A stretch of DNA of 64,000 bases, taken from assembly GCA_034359265.1 (NCBI GenBank), contig CP136893.1, forward strand, positions 28,962,001 through 29,026,000, read 5' to 3'. Position numbers and translations under genes: made by a program. Positions 21,945-33,019 of the stretch are shown one piece after another. This DNA is from Canna indica (taxonomy: Eukaryota; Streptophyta; Magnoliopsida; Zingiberales; Cannaceae). Position 1 is the first letter of the stretch; every line of letters begins with the position of its first letter. The notes under the pieces were generated by a model that did not search any database, was not told where the DNA came from, and worked only from the letters and a program-made list of their open reading frames with translations.

Positions 21945-22915
21945 CATGGCTGCTAGTAGGGCTGTTCATGGGTCAAACCCGACCAAATGAACCCGAGAAA
22001 CCGACCCGACCCGAACCAATCGGGTCGGGTCAGGTCGGGTAATTGGGTCGGGTCGGCTTCAAATATTTGAAACCCGATTATAATCGGGTCGGGTCTGGGT
22101 TTCAATATTTTAAACCCGATGACCCGAGACCCGACCCAATTACCCGAATTTTTTATATTTTTTAATTATTTTTAAAATATTTATATTAAAAAATATTTAT
22201 TTTTAATTATTTTTAAAAAAATATTGTTAAAAACTCATTTTTTTTCCTAAACGGGTAAACCCGACTACCCGACCTAACCTAGGTCGGGTCGGGTTTGAGA
22301 GGTGAAATTTTTTTGACCCGACCCGATTATACTTGGTCGGGTCGGATCGATTTTTTCCCTAAACCCGACCCGACCCCTGAACTAGCTGCTAGCGCAAGTC
22401 AGATCAACCAGGGAGTGCCAAAATTTGATGGCGTAGAGTATGAAGACTGGGCGACGATGATGCATACCTTCTTTATTTCCCAGGATCTTTGGGAATTGGT
22501 GGTCAATGGATATTCTGAAGAAGGAATGTCTGTGGCATCTTTGCGTGGGACCAGGAAGAAAGATGCGAGGGCTTTAAGCTTCATACAACAAGCTGTAGAT
22601 GCCTCGGTTTTCAAGAAAATTTATTTTGCAAGAACTGCAAAACTTGCTTGGGAGATCTTGTTGACTACCTATAAGGGTAATACCAAGGTACGTAAGGTCA
22701 AATTACAAACATCGTGTCGTACATTTGAAGGAGCCTTTATGAAAGATGAAGAAAATTTGAGTTCATATTTTTCGGATATTCTGGATTTGGCTAATCAATT
22801 GAGAAGGTATGGAGAAGAAATACCTGAATATAGAGTTGTAGAGAAGATTCTAAGAAGTCTCTCAAAAAAATATGATCACATAGTTACTGCCATTGAGGAG
22901 GGCCATGACGACTAA
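21945..22915 (+). pseudogene. Copia gag (UBN2-type), split by a MITE
   Basis: The original ATG is at 21945 (MAAS), 29 bp after the primer binding site. A hAT-like MITE interrupts after four codons, and the reading continues at 22393 with SQINQGVPKFDGVEYEDW. The gag domain (WATMMHTFFISQDLWELV, FEGAFMKDEENLSSYFSDIL) is open to 22915. A stop there separates it from the zinc knuckle CYYCKKFGHIKRNC at about 23187-23230. Confidence 0.85.
21957..22384. mobile_element. hAT-like MITE in copia gag
   Basis: This 428-bp element begins TAGGGCTGTTCATGGGTC and ends GACCCCTGAACTA, with the 8-bp duplication GCTGCTAG on both sides (21949-21956, 22385-22392). The interior is a run of GGGTCGGGTC / GACCCGACCC motifs around an AT-rich core, so most of it can fold on itself. 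No coding capacity. Confidence 0.9.
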
Positions 22916-23309
22916 TGAACTCTTGGGATCTCTTCTTTCGCATGAGGATCGGCTCAAAAGACATCAAGAAAGAAAGGAAGAAAGAGCTCTGAGAACAAGT
23001 TCTCAAGGTCAGAGGAGCAGTTAGCAAGAAAGATCAAATGGAAATTAATGGTCGAGTGGAAAAGAAAGTACGTGCAAGAGAGTCAAGTAACCAGAAGAAA
23101 GAACGAGATCCATAAACAACTAGTCAATTATCTGGTCTATCTGGTTCATCTCAGAATTCAAAGAAAACTTATTACATAAAGATTCAATGCTATTATTGCA
23201 AAAAGTTTGGACATATAAAACGAAATTGTAATGCAACGTGTTAATGTCAATTTAGTAGAACAAAAGGAAACCATGGAAGAAGTCATTTTAATGGCTAGTA
23301 TAGGTACTC

Positions 23310-24400
23310 AATCTGGTGCCTGGTTTATTGATAGTGGTTGTAGCAACAACATGACTGCTGAATTGAGCTAATTCTTCTCTGAATTATATAGATCCCATAC
23401 TGCAGAAGTTAAATTCGAAGATGGATCTAAAAAAAAAAGCAAAAGGTAGAGGCAATATCAGAGTTGATAGTCATAGTAATAAAATGATTAAGAATGTTCT
23501 ATACATTCTTGAACTTGATTGTAGTCTATTAAATGTTGGTCAACTCATGAAGGAGGGCTTCTCCTTGGTGTTTGAAGATCAAACATGTACTGTGTTTATT
23601 GATCTCCTGAAGGATGATGAATTGATACGTGTACCTGTTGCATCTAACAATCTGTTCAGTTTCAATCCTTTAGAAATAGGTCATGCATTGAAAGTACGAG
23701 TCAAATGTGACTCAGAAACATGGCATAACAGGTTTGGACACTTATGCTTGGATTATCTTTCACACATGAGCAGCGTGTCTATGGTGATAGGACTACTGAC
23801 TATTGAAAAGATCTCAGCAATACTTGTGAAGGGTGTGCCTTAGGGAAGCTGCTTCGAGTGTCCTTCCCAAAACAATCAGAAGAAAGATCAACAAAACCTT
23901 TGCAACTCATTCACTCAGATCTATGTGGTCCTATGCAAGAAAAATCAGTAAGTCGAAGTAAGTACTTCATCTTGTTTATTGATGACTTCAGTCGATTCAC
24001 CTGGATTAAATTTTTGAGTGTAAAGAGTGATGTATTCAAAGCATTCCGAGAATTCAAGGTTCTTGTTGAGACTGAATTTGATACTAAAATCAGAATGTTG
24101 AGGACTGACAGGGGTGGAGAATTTTTGTCTTCTGAGTTTAATGATTTTTGTAGCTTGCATGGGATTGGTCGACAGCTCACTGCAGCTTACTCACCTCAGC
24201 AGAACGGTGTCAGAGGAAAAATAGATTTGTCATTGAGATGACAAAGTGTATGTTGAAAGCTAAAGGAGTGCCAAAGAGGTTCTGGGCCGAAGCAACAAGG
24301 ACTGCAGTATACATATTGAATAGAAGCTATACCTCAGCTCTAGACAAGACAACTCCATATGAGGTACTCTAGGAAAAAAACCTTCAGTATCTCATTTTAA
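23310..24400 (+). pseudogene. Copia protease and integrase remnants
   Basis: The protease active-site segment GAWFIDSGCSNNM lies at about 23311-23350. It is followed by the gag-pre-integrase zinc region (HNRFGHLCLDYL, about 23725) and the integrase core (23880-24230: HSDLCGPM, FILFIDDFSRFTWI, RTDRGGEFLSSEF, YSPQQNGV), which retains the D,D,E spacing. Frames are broken at 23841, 24239 and elsewhere. Confidence 0.85.
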
Positions 24401-24515
24401 AACATTTGGCAGTGTTGCTTATGTCTTAAAGCCTGGACAAACAAGAAAAAAACTTGATGACAATTGCAAAAAATGTATTTTTCTTGGCTATAGTACATAA
24501 TCAAAGGCATATAGA

Positions 24516-25031
24516 TTGATTGTGCCAAAGAGCATGAAAATTTCAATTAGCAGGGATGTCTTAATAGATGAAGACCAGAGTTGGAATTGGAATGCCAACT
24601 CATCTACTGAAGATAAAAAGGAAATGCTTTCAGTAATTGAAGATGATGGTGAAAGAAATGAGATTGTTTCTCATGAAACTGAACTTGCTGATGTTGACAT
24701 GTTTGAAGTAGATGATGACAACAATGATGATTCATGTCATGCGACCTGGTTAAGAAGAGTTATGATTGAAATTGGGTTTGATATTTTTATGCCTACTTTA
24801 ATCTGGTGTGATAATGTCTCAACTATTGACATTTCAAAAAATTCGTTACAACATTCAAGGTCTCGTCATATTGAGACTAAGAATCACTGCATACGAGAGC
24901 TTATTGGAAATGGAACTATAGAACTAAAGCATTGCTATACCAAGGATCAAGTTGCTGATATTTGTACAAAGGCATTACCTACTGACAAATTTGAATACTT
25001 CAGAGGAATGTTAGGAGTACAAAGAGTATGA
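24516..25031 (+). pseudogene. Copia pol C-terminus (RNase H) after reverse-transcriptase deletion
   Basis: The frame passes from the integrase C-terminal linker (SISRDVLIDE) through an acidic stretch straight to the RNase H end (LIWCDNVSTIDISKN, HSRSRHIETKNHCIREL, DQVADICTKALP). The whole reverse transcriptase, including the YVDD region, is missing. The join is near 24745. This copy depends on another element for movement. Confidence 0.85.
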
Positions 25032-25331
25032 ATCAGAGGGGGAATGTTAAAGTGTTGATTCATACATCAGCTCTACACGTGTCAAGTCAATTGACATGTC
25101 TGATAGTTAGTTTTCTGTTGTAATCAGTGCACCCGTGAAAACTAATAAACGAGTGCAACTGATCTAGTTTCTTCTAGTTGATCTGTTTAGAGCTTTTCCT
25201 ATTAATTGTTCGATGAACAATGTATTCTAGTTTTAGTCCATTCTTTCTAAAAGATCAATAAGATTGTTTTGCCTCTGTTTTGTTCATTTCTTCTTCTCTA
25301 TCTACTTGATCTATGTCTGCAAAAGTCAACA

Positions 25332-25747
25332 GTGATGAGGGCCGACTACAGTGGTCGCGTTGATGGAAGAACAAGAGGCTGCGACGGAGCAATGCAGGGC
25401 TGCTGCCTGAGATCATCCACATGCGGCAACTCTACAACGATATCATCTACTTAGTGCAGAACCACGTACGTCCTGTCGCGCCGAGCTCGGCCGCAGTGGC
25501 CTCTCCCAACTTCCTCCTCTCCTCCGCCTACAACCAGCGGCGGGGGACGATCGTCATGTCCGACGGCACCACGTCTAGTAGCTCTCTCACCATCGCGGAA
25601 GAGCGCCCATCACCTCCATCTCCAAAGGACCACAGCAACAAGAACACCAACGGAGAGGGTGGCAGCGGGAGGCCAAAGCTCTTCCGTGTGCAGAACATGC
25701 CAGCTAACTACGCAGCCAGTGGTGGCGCCCGTGCCGCTGGTGTGTAG
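25332..25747 (+). pseudogene. Class B heat shock factor fragment, oligomerisation region to C-terminus (captured by MULE)
   Basis: It continues the fragment at 21385-21629 across the nested copia. On plus it reads NKRLRRSNAGLLPE, MRQLYNDIIYLVQNHVRPVA, then a Ser/Pro-rich linker and PKLFRVQNM. Class B factors carry a coiled-coil region ending in YNDIIYFVQNHV and a short repressor motif KLFGV; here the motif reads LFRV. The frame is open from 25421 to a TAG at 25747. GC-rich codon use is unlike all neighbours and points to a host gene with GC-rich coding sequence. Intron-free in this part, as in parental genes. Confidence 0.85.
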
Positions 25748-25877
25748 GCCACCACCGCGCGACATCGCGGGGCCCCTTCTCATTGCTCCGCCGGCGAGTT
25801 GGTGGCTTCGGCTGCCGGCCCTGCTCACTGTTGCTACTGTGTGTGCAATGCGAGAGAGAGAGAGATCCATTTAACTT

Positions 25878-26090
25878 AAGTTTTCAATATATAAAAATTT
25901 AATATTAAAAAACATTTTTAATACACGTCAACAAGTCATGTCATCGATTTAACGAGACTGCGGATGAAAATTAGACGGTAGAATTCAATTGAAACAAATA
26001 TAGAAGTATATGATTCAATTGAAACAAATCAAAGTACATACCACAAATGAGAAAAATCCCAAAGTATATGATATAGTTAGGTAATTTCCC
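25878..26090. repeat. MULE right terminal inverted repeat
   Basis: Complement of 11279-11490, ending ATAGTTAGGTAATTTCCC. Confidence 0.9.
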
Positions 26091-27600
26091 TATTAAAAAT
26101 TAGAATGAGTATTTTCTTACAATTCTAAGTTTAGATGTTTGGAGAATAATTCAACTAGAATTTAGATTCTAGGAGCATGGATGAATGGTCTTAAAAGATA
26201 TCAAAATGTTTAATGCTAATGTCAAGGCTATGAGTGCTTTATATTGTAGATTATCGATAATGAATCTAATAAAAAATTTACATATAAATCTATTTCATGA
26301 AATTTGTCATGTTCTTGAAACAACTCATGAGAGGACTTATCAAGTCAAGGAGTCCAAATTAATCTTCTTGTGCATGAATATGAACTCATGAGTCCATAAA
26401 TGAAATGTATTATCGCTTTCAAAATATTATTAATGGTCTATCTAATCTTGGAAGAGACATAAGAGAAGAAGAAAAAGTGAGAAAGTTTCATTGACCACTT
26501 CTCAAAGCTTGGGAGCGAAAGATGATAGTTATTATAGATGATGCCCCCAAAGGCAAGAACATTGCCTTGAAAGAATTATACAAAGATGACACTTCATCAT
26601 CAGAGGATGAAGACTCAAATGATAAAAAATAAATGAGTTTCCTTCGGAGAAGATTAATGAAATTATTAAGTAAGTCTCACAAAAAGAAAGACAAAAATGA
26701 CTAGATGTGCTTCCCATGCAATAAGCTCGGAATTGTCTACAATTCAAGCTTACCTCCTCCTCATCTTTGAAGGACAACGGAAAAAGAAAAAAAAAAAAGA
26801 GGCTCCAATGGCATCATGGGTTGAGAGTTAGTCATCATCAAATGGAGATGAAACCCAAAAAAATATCAACCTTTTTTCATGACAAAGGACAATGAGTTGC
26901 TCACTTTTACATTTTGTTATAATATTATTGAAAATGAATTATAGCACATGTACGATGAATTTAATGTCATTATAATAAGATTTAAAGAACTTAAAAGGAT
27001 AACAAAATGATTGAACAAGAGAATGATGGATTATTGATTTTATGTAATGATTTGAAGAAGGTTGAATCTTTGAACAATGACAAAGTTTCTTCAGAATATG
27101 AAAATGTAGAATTGGAATGCATAAATAACACTGGGAAAATTGAAATTGCTTCTTTATGCTCTCAAATTAAGTATTTGAGCGATGACATGCTTTCTTTGAA
27201 AAATGACTTATTTAAATTTCTCGAATGTTGCAAAAAAATCTTCATCTAGAAATACACGTCTTACATGTTAAAAATTCTATAGTCCACTCCTATACTTTTT
27301 CTCATGGTCTTATCTATGTTCATATATTCTTGAAATTTAAGGGTCATTATTATTCTTATGGTATTTATACACATATGATTAGAAGTTGTGCATTTAAGAG
27401 AAACCTAAATGCTTGATTTTTATGGATTCCAAAAATTACTAACCCCAAGGACTCAAAGTTATTTGGTTACCAAAGTTTTCATGTTCAAATGTTGGGGTAA
27501 CTACCTCTCTTGGTTGAAGAATTGGTGGTTGCTTGAAATTGCTCAAGGGAATGGAAGACGAAATATTATTTTGGTTACAATTTCATGTCAAGTATAAGAA
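26091..27600 (+). pseudogene. Copia gag remainder (UBN2 domain, zinc knuckle, coiled coil)
   Basis: Downstream of the MULE, degraded gag resumes: VWRIIQ-like segment, YQVKESK, YYRFQNIINGLSNLGRDI (about 26405-26460), SWE and NIALKEL. A decayed zinc knuckle (CFPCNKLG, about 26708) follows, then a Lys/Glu-rich coiled-coil stretch (27007-27249) as in SIRE-type copia gags. Many stops interrupt it. Together with 11209-11278 and the LTR at 10230-11143 it forms one old copia element, the oldest layer here. Confidence 0.65.
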
Positions 27601-28245
27601 AAGGGCTTCCAATCACTTTGGTATCAACTCCCTAAACTTGCTTTCAGCTAATTATAATTGGAGTTTTGTGATACTTGTATAAAAATTAGTTATTTTATTT
27701 TTTGATCAATTTTAGTATTTAATTGAGACTTAATTTTATATGCATGATTGACACTTGTTTATTTTTTGTCGATGTTGATATTTCTGCATTTAGTTGGAAT
27801 TTTTATTTTTATTTTTTTGGGGTCTCCTTGGAGGCCATATCTCATATGTTATATAACAGGTTTATGCGATCTTGTAGTTCTAAACCATTGGCTACCATTG
27901 GCTACCATTGGTTTTTTTATTTTCAACCAATAGGAAGAGTTGTGGGGATCTTGCTTTTAAATATTTTTCTATCTTGAGATCTTTTTGAATTCGTTTTGGT
28001 ATCATTTTGAATCATATTAAAATGAATTTTTTACTATTTGGCAAAGATGATTTTGGAAATGACGCGTACTTGAATTTTTCTTCTTGCTATTTAGTATGGT
28101 AACATGCTAGTAATTAGAATTTTACTGATATGGAAAAATTGTAGAAATGAGATATGTTTTTTATTATTGCAATTTGTTTAGTGCATAACCTCATGAATTA
28201 TGTATACTTGCTTGTTTTATAGTTAGGGAGAGTCTATTTTAGATA
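27601..28245. other. AT-rich copia internal sequence, non-coding
   Basis: No coding motif is visible. The last 40 bp (TTAGGGAGAGTCTATTTTA, about 28222-28240) resembles CTAAGGAGAATCTATTTTA at about 57039-57057, just before the other copia LTR, so this is probably the 3' untranslated part of the same family. A short triplicated CCATTGGCTA lies at 27883-27911. Confidence 0.4.
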
Positions 28246-28480
28246 GGGTAATTACCTAGATATATCATCAACTTTGGACTTTGTTTCAAATGTATTCTGA
28301 ACTTTCATTTCACCAAATTATATCATGAACTATTAGATTTGTATCAATTCTATCCCTCTGTCAAAATTCTGTCACATACCCCATTAACCGTGTGACGTAG
28401 CTTGCACACGTGGATTAAAAAATAGTTTTTTATTTTAATATTTTGTTTTCACGTATTCTTCACATTTACTCCACTCAGAC
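28246..28480. mobile_element. Orphan MULE-type terminus
   Basis: It begins GGGTAATTACCTAGATATATC and has the same layout as the MULE TIR at 11279 (ACTTTGG, ATATCATGAACT, GTGACGTAGC, CACGTGGATTAAAAAA). No matching opposite end was found in the window, so the element is truncated or rearranged. The following 140 bp (28484-28625) is GC-rich and looks captured but is not identifiable. Confidence 0.6.
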
Positions 28481-28630
28481 CCTGCTCACTCCACTAGTTC
28501 ATCGCCGGCCACGAGTTCATCGCCCGTCCGCTTGCTCCTCGAGTTCATCCGGGAGACGCTCGAGTCAGAGGCACGTGAGAGGCTATTGCTGATGCTCACA
28601 TCGGCATGCATCTCGGCTAAATCCATACTA

Positions 28631-30278
28631 TGTCAAGAGTTATACCTTTGAAGATTGAATTTTGTCTTCTGCTCTGCGAATCCAATATCACGATTTTGCA
28701 CCGGATCCAAGGTGCGACCAAGCGACGAACACCCTCTACGGTGAGCATACGGACGAATGTGACAAATTGGGTGGCTTTCGAGTGCTAGCTCGACTCTACC
28801 GGAACACCTTTCGGTCTGGTCAAGCGCGGAACACCTTTCACACTCTTCTCTCTCTGTGTGTGTTTGGTGGAGGTTGGGTGCCTCAAAAGGGAGCTCGGCT
28901 TCCTTCAAAAGGAGGTTAGCTTTTCAGGAGATGATCGCATGCCCCATCTAAACCTCAGACGGGTATTTATAGATGCGTCAATCATATTGAACGAGTCATT
29001 ACAACCGTTGATTAATTCAAAGTCATATCCAAAATCTTTAAAACAATTTTAATGCCCAAATAATATATATCCTTAATAACAATTATCAAGGATGAATTTC
29101 CTAAATTCAAGATGCTGAAAATAATGTATCCTTTAATAACAATTATCAAAGATACATTACCTTAATTATAATCAATATAATTCCAATTTTAAATCATATT
29201 CAAAATTCAAAATTATTAATTCCAATTTTGAAAACTCATTTTCAAATTCGAAATTAATCTTCAAAATTATCAAGAGAGAATTAGTGGGTTAATGGTTATG
29301 CAGATCAAATTCGATAAACCATAAACCTAAGCCCAATTCAGTTCGCCCTATGTGTGCGACCCTGTAGGTTCACTTAACATTGGTTATGGGTTTAAATCAT
29401 ATTTATAACCCACAAGTCATAAGCGGCCTCTAGCAAGACATTATGACAACCCAAGTCAAGTGAAGGTCGATGATCCGAGCAACGTAACTCACAGTGTGAT
29501 ACTTTGTCCTTTTGTCACGTGATATCTGGATCGAGAATAAGGCATGGATTATATCATCTTTATATTACTCAATCTGATTTCTTGATTCCTGAGTAGACTG
29601 ACTTAACAAATGATATTGATACCCTTATCAATTCATTTGAGCACGGTCATGCATTTCTTTAGTCACACTCATCAAGGGGCCCAAAGATATTTCTCTCATA
29701 TACGAGAGGGACAAATTCATTCACGACTACACATATTCATCTGCATAATTCATTCTATGTCTAATTGTAGTCCATATTACCACCCGATTAAAGGTGATGT
29801 TAGACTAGGTCAAAATACAAAATTCCTCATGTAGGAATCCATGATAACATCATGTCAGAGGACTGACGTATCACTAGCGCTATGAGATACTAATGATATT
29901 AATATATGTAGTATTCTTATGGTGGATCTGTCCAACATCATCTTCTCTAATATGTGTCTATGATCTGACTTTGATATCACATATTCATGACCAGTAAAAT
30001 ATGATCATATATCGTCAGTCAGATTTCATACTAGTCTTCATTCATTGTCGTTCTAAGACAATGATCGACTAGGGACAATTTAGAATAGGATTCCAATTGT
30101 CTTAGGGTTTTACTATCAAGTCTCGCACTTGATGATCATTAGGCAGAATCAACCATTCAAGGAGTCAATTATCACGTTAAATATGTTCATAGTAAATAAC
30201 AAGATAAAGCAAATATTTCATTTATTAAAAGGAAAGAAGCAATGACAATATTATCTCATTGGCCTAGGGCACATGCAC
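28631..30278 (-). repeat. Solo LTR of a large retrotransposon
   Basis: About 1.65 kb without coding capacity, flanked by TACTA on both sides (28626-28630, 30279-30283). Read on minus it has the copia-like opening GTGCATGTGCCCTAGGCC. No internal region lies next to it, so it is probably a solo LTR left by recombination. The last base before the duplication is not a clean CA, so the end is uncertain by a base. Confidence 0.6.
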
Positions 30279-30346
30279 TACTAATAGAAAAACCGCCAAG
30301 TAGTGGAAAGAGTACTCCAGCCTTGTTGTAATTTAAGGGTGGAACC

Positions 30347-31403
30347 TTAGCTGTAGTAGGCCCATAGGAAGGTCGCATTCCAGGACCGTGGGAGTTCTCG
30401 TCCGGAGAGCTCGGTAATTCTATAAGCACCCTTTCTGAGGACCTCTGTGATTCGATATGGGCCTTCCCAGTTTGGAGCAAGCTTACCTTCTCCGGTTGGT
30501 TTTCTTTGTGGTTCAATCTTTCGGAGAACAAGCTCTCCTTCTACAAAGTTCGTGAGCCTGACACGTTTGTCGTACTTCTGGGAAATCTTAAGTTTCATTG
30601 CCTCTTCTTTGATTTTGGCAAGCTCTTATTCTTTTTCAATAAGATCAAGCTTGACGACTCAGGCTTCTGCGTTGCCCTGTTCTTCGAAGGTAATCCTGCG
30701 AAGGTTGGGCTCTACGATCTCAACAGGGATCATGGCCTCTGCTCCATGGATGAGCCGGTAGGGGGTCTTCGTTGTGGAGGACTGGGTGGTTGTGTTGTAA
30801 CTCCAGAGTACCACAGGTAGCTCTTCAAAGCAGTATCCCTTGACCTGGTCGAGCTTCTTCTTTAATCCTGTTAGAATTACTTTGTTGGTTGCCTCAGCCA
30901 GGCCATTGTCTATGGGTGTTCAATAGATGAAAAGAGCTGTCGGATGTCGAGGTCTGAACAGAACTCTCAAAATCGACGATCTGTGAACTGTGTTCCATTG
31001 TCGCTAATGAGCTCACATGGTATTCCAAATCTGCAGATCATGTTTTTTCAAACAAACTTTTGAACTTTATCAATTACAATTGTAGATAGGTGTTCAACAT
31101 CTATCTATTTGGTGAAGTAGTCGATTGCTACGACCATGTATTTGTATTGCCTTGCTGGTTGGGGGAATGGACCGAGGAGGTCTATGCCCCATTTGTGAAA
31201 CGGCCAACTAACGTTCGAGTTGTGTAATGGTTAAGGGTACAGTTGAGAGACTTCCGAAAACCTTTGGCATTTGTCACATTTTTGACGTAGAGGCTACAAT
31301 CTACTTTCATGTTTAGCCAGAAGTAGCTGGCCCAGAGGATTTGGGTTTCAAGGGACCTTCCTCCAATGTGGTTGCCACAGATGTCGTCATGAACCTCTGC
31401 CAT
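30347..31403 (-). pseudogene. Gypsy integrase remnants
   Basis: Zinc-binding region at 31403-31182 (AEVHDDICGNHIGGRSLE), catalytic core piece at about 31010-30960 (ELISDNGTQFTDRRF), and C-terminal end at 30598-30347 (LRKIEPQRKPTGEGKLAPNW, NWEGPYRITEVLRKGAYRI). Between them are stops and frame changes. Confidence 0.85.
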
Positions 31404-31669
31404 TATGGTGGCTATTCGGGGTTGGGTGACACACTTGAGGAGCGGTCAGGAATACCCTCTCTTGTAAAGCTGGTTATCAAAGAGTGTGTAATAACTTGCC
31501 ATCCTTTTAAGTCTACTTGGATTGGAGACGTGTTCCAGAATCTCGTCTTGTTTGAGGTTATTGATGTAGGGAGTTCTCCAGTCTGTGATTTGTTTGACTA
31601 TTTAGACCTCGACCGAGATGTCAATCAGATGCTACAATGTTTGAGGTCTTGCTGAATGACCGACCTATT

Positions 31670-32960
31670 GTTTTGAGGCTTTTTAGGGCTATTAAGTTTT
31701 GATAGTAGGTCGGCTCGGGTGTTTCCTTCCCAAGGTATATCCTGAATCACACAACTATCAAAATTAGTGATCAAAGAAAGTACTAGTGCGAGATACCTTT
31801 CGAGGGAGGGGTCCTTGTCTTGGGAAGTGTTGTTGACTTGTCCTACAACAAGTTATGAGTTGCTTTTTACGACGATGTTTTGAGCTTTCACCTCCCGAGC
31901 AAGTTTTAGCCCAGTGATCAGAGCTTCGTATTTCGCCTAGTTGTTGTTGGCTTTGAACTGGAATTGAAAGGACTGTTCCAAGATGATTCCTTGGTCATTT
32001 TCCAGAGCCTGAGCCTGGTTTTTTTTAAATAGGCAGGCCATGGGCCCCTAGTAGACCGCCTGGTCTATTTCCACCCTATTGGCAATGAAGTTGGTCAAGC
32101 TTAGTCTTTATGGGACCCATGGGTTGGTATTCGATGATGAATTCTGAGAGTTCCATCGACCAGGATATCATTTCTCCCGTGAGTTCGAGTTTAGCCAACA
32201 CCTGCTTGATTGGTTGTTCGGTGCGCACCTGCATGTGGTGGCTTTGGAAATACGGCCTTAGTCTCCGTGTCGAGATGACTAGCGCGAAAGCAAACTTTTC
32301 AAGCCTCTGGTACCTAATTTCTGATCATTGGAGAACTTTGCTGACGAAGTAGATCGGTCTTTGATCTTTTTCTTGTTCTTGAATTAGGATCGAGCAGAGA
32401 GTGCTTTCAGTGACTGTGAGGTAAAGAAACAAGGTTTCTTCTTGTCGCGGTTTATCCAAGACTAGTAGGCTAGTAAGGAAGTGTTTCAATTCTTCGAAGG
32501 CCTGCTTGTATTTTACATCCCAATGGAAGTTCTACTTCTTCCTTAAGATCTTGAAAAAGGGGGCAGCTCGGTCAGCCGACCTAGAGAGGAATCTAGACAG
32601 CACGACCATCCTCCCAGTAAGTTGCTGCACCTCCTTGATGTTGCGCGGGCTTTGCATCTCTTGAATGACCTGACATTTCTCCGGATTGACTTCTATCCCT
32701 TGATGTGTCAGCATGAAGCCCAAGAATTTGCCACCCTGCACTCTAAAGGTGCACTTTTCTAGATTTAATTTCTTGTTGTAGTGTCTTAGCTGGCTAAAGA
32801 TCTCTATGAGATCACTACAACGATCGCCAGTGGCTAGTGTTTTAGCTATCATGTCTTCGACATACACCTCCATGTTGCGACCGATTTATTTCTCGAAAAC
32901 TTTGTCCATCAATCGTTGGTATGTGACTCTCGTATTTTTAAGTTCGAAGGGCATTACCCT
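31670..32960 (-). pseudogene. Gypsy RNase H and reverse-transcriptase C-terminal remnants
   Basis: The RT end lies at 32960-32532 (MEVYVEDMIAKT with the YxDD-type motif as YVEDM, LNLEKCTFRVQGGKFLGFML, EVNPEKCQVIQEMQSPRN). RNase H pieces follow at about 31940-31840 (KYEALITGLKLAREV, VVKSNSLLVVGQVNN). The catalytic Asp of the Y-x-D-D box reads Glu here, further evidence of decay. Confidence 0.8.
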
Positions 32961-33019
32961 ATAGCAGAAGTTTGCATGCTTGGTGATGAAAGCCGTCGAG
33001 ATCACTACAATGATCGTCA
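32808..33019 (-). repeat. 190-bp tandem duplication in gypsy RT, copy 1 and start of copy 2
   Basis: The sequence GAGATCACTACAA recurs at 32808 and 32998, a period of 190 bp. The second copy is interrupted at 33019 by the solo LTR and continues at 35342-35515. The two copies are roughly 90 percent identical by eye. Confidence 0.75.

Larger units (their letters stand above)
21630..25331 (+). mobile_element. Internally deleted Ty1/copia retrotransposon
   Basis: Two 287-bp LTRs (21630-21916 and 25045-25331), each starting TGTTAAAGTG and ending AAGTCAACA, are flanked by the perfect 5-bp duplication GTGAT (21625-21629, 25332-25336). The primer binding site TTGGTATCAGAGC follows the left LTR, and a purine-rich AGAGGGGGA tract precedes the right one. 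By hand I count 12 differences between the LTRs (about 96 percent identity), mostly transitions, so the insertion is fairly young. Gag, protease, integrase and RNase H remnants are present, but reverse transcriptase is gone. Confidence 0.96.
11279..26090. mobile_element. Mutator-like element (Pack-MULE) with nested CACTA 2 and copia
   Basis: The element starts GAGAAATTACCTA at 11279 and ends TAGGTAATTTCCC at 26090. Both sides carry the 9-bp target duplication TATTAAAAA (11270-11278, 26091-26099), the length typical of MULEs. The terminal inverted repeats are about 210 bp. Total length is 14.8 kb, but after subtracting CACTA 2 and the nested copia the MULE is only about 2.3 kb. It has no transposase and holds pieces of a class B heat shock factor gene, which makes it a Pack-MULE. 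It landed inside a copia gag gene. Confidence 0.92.
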
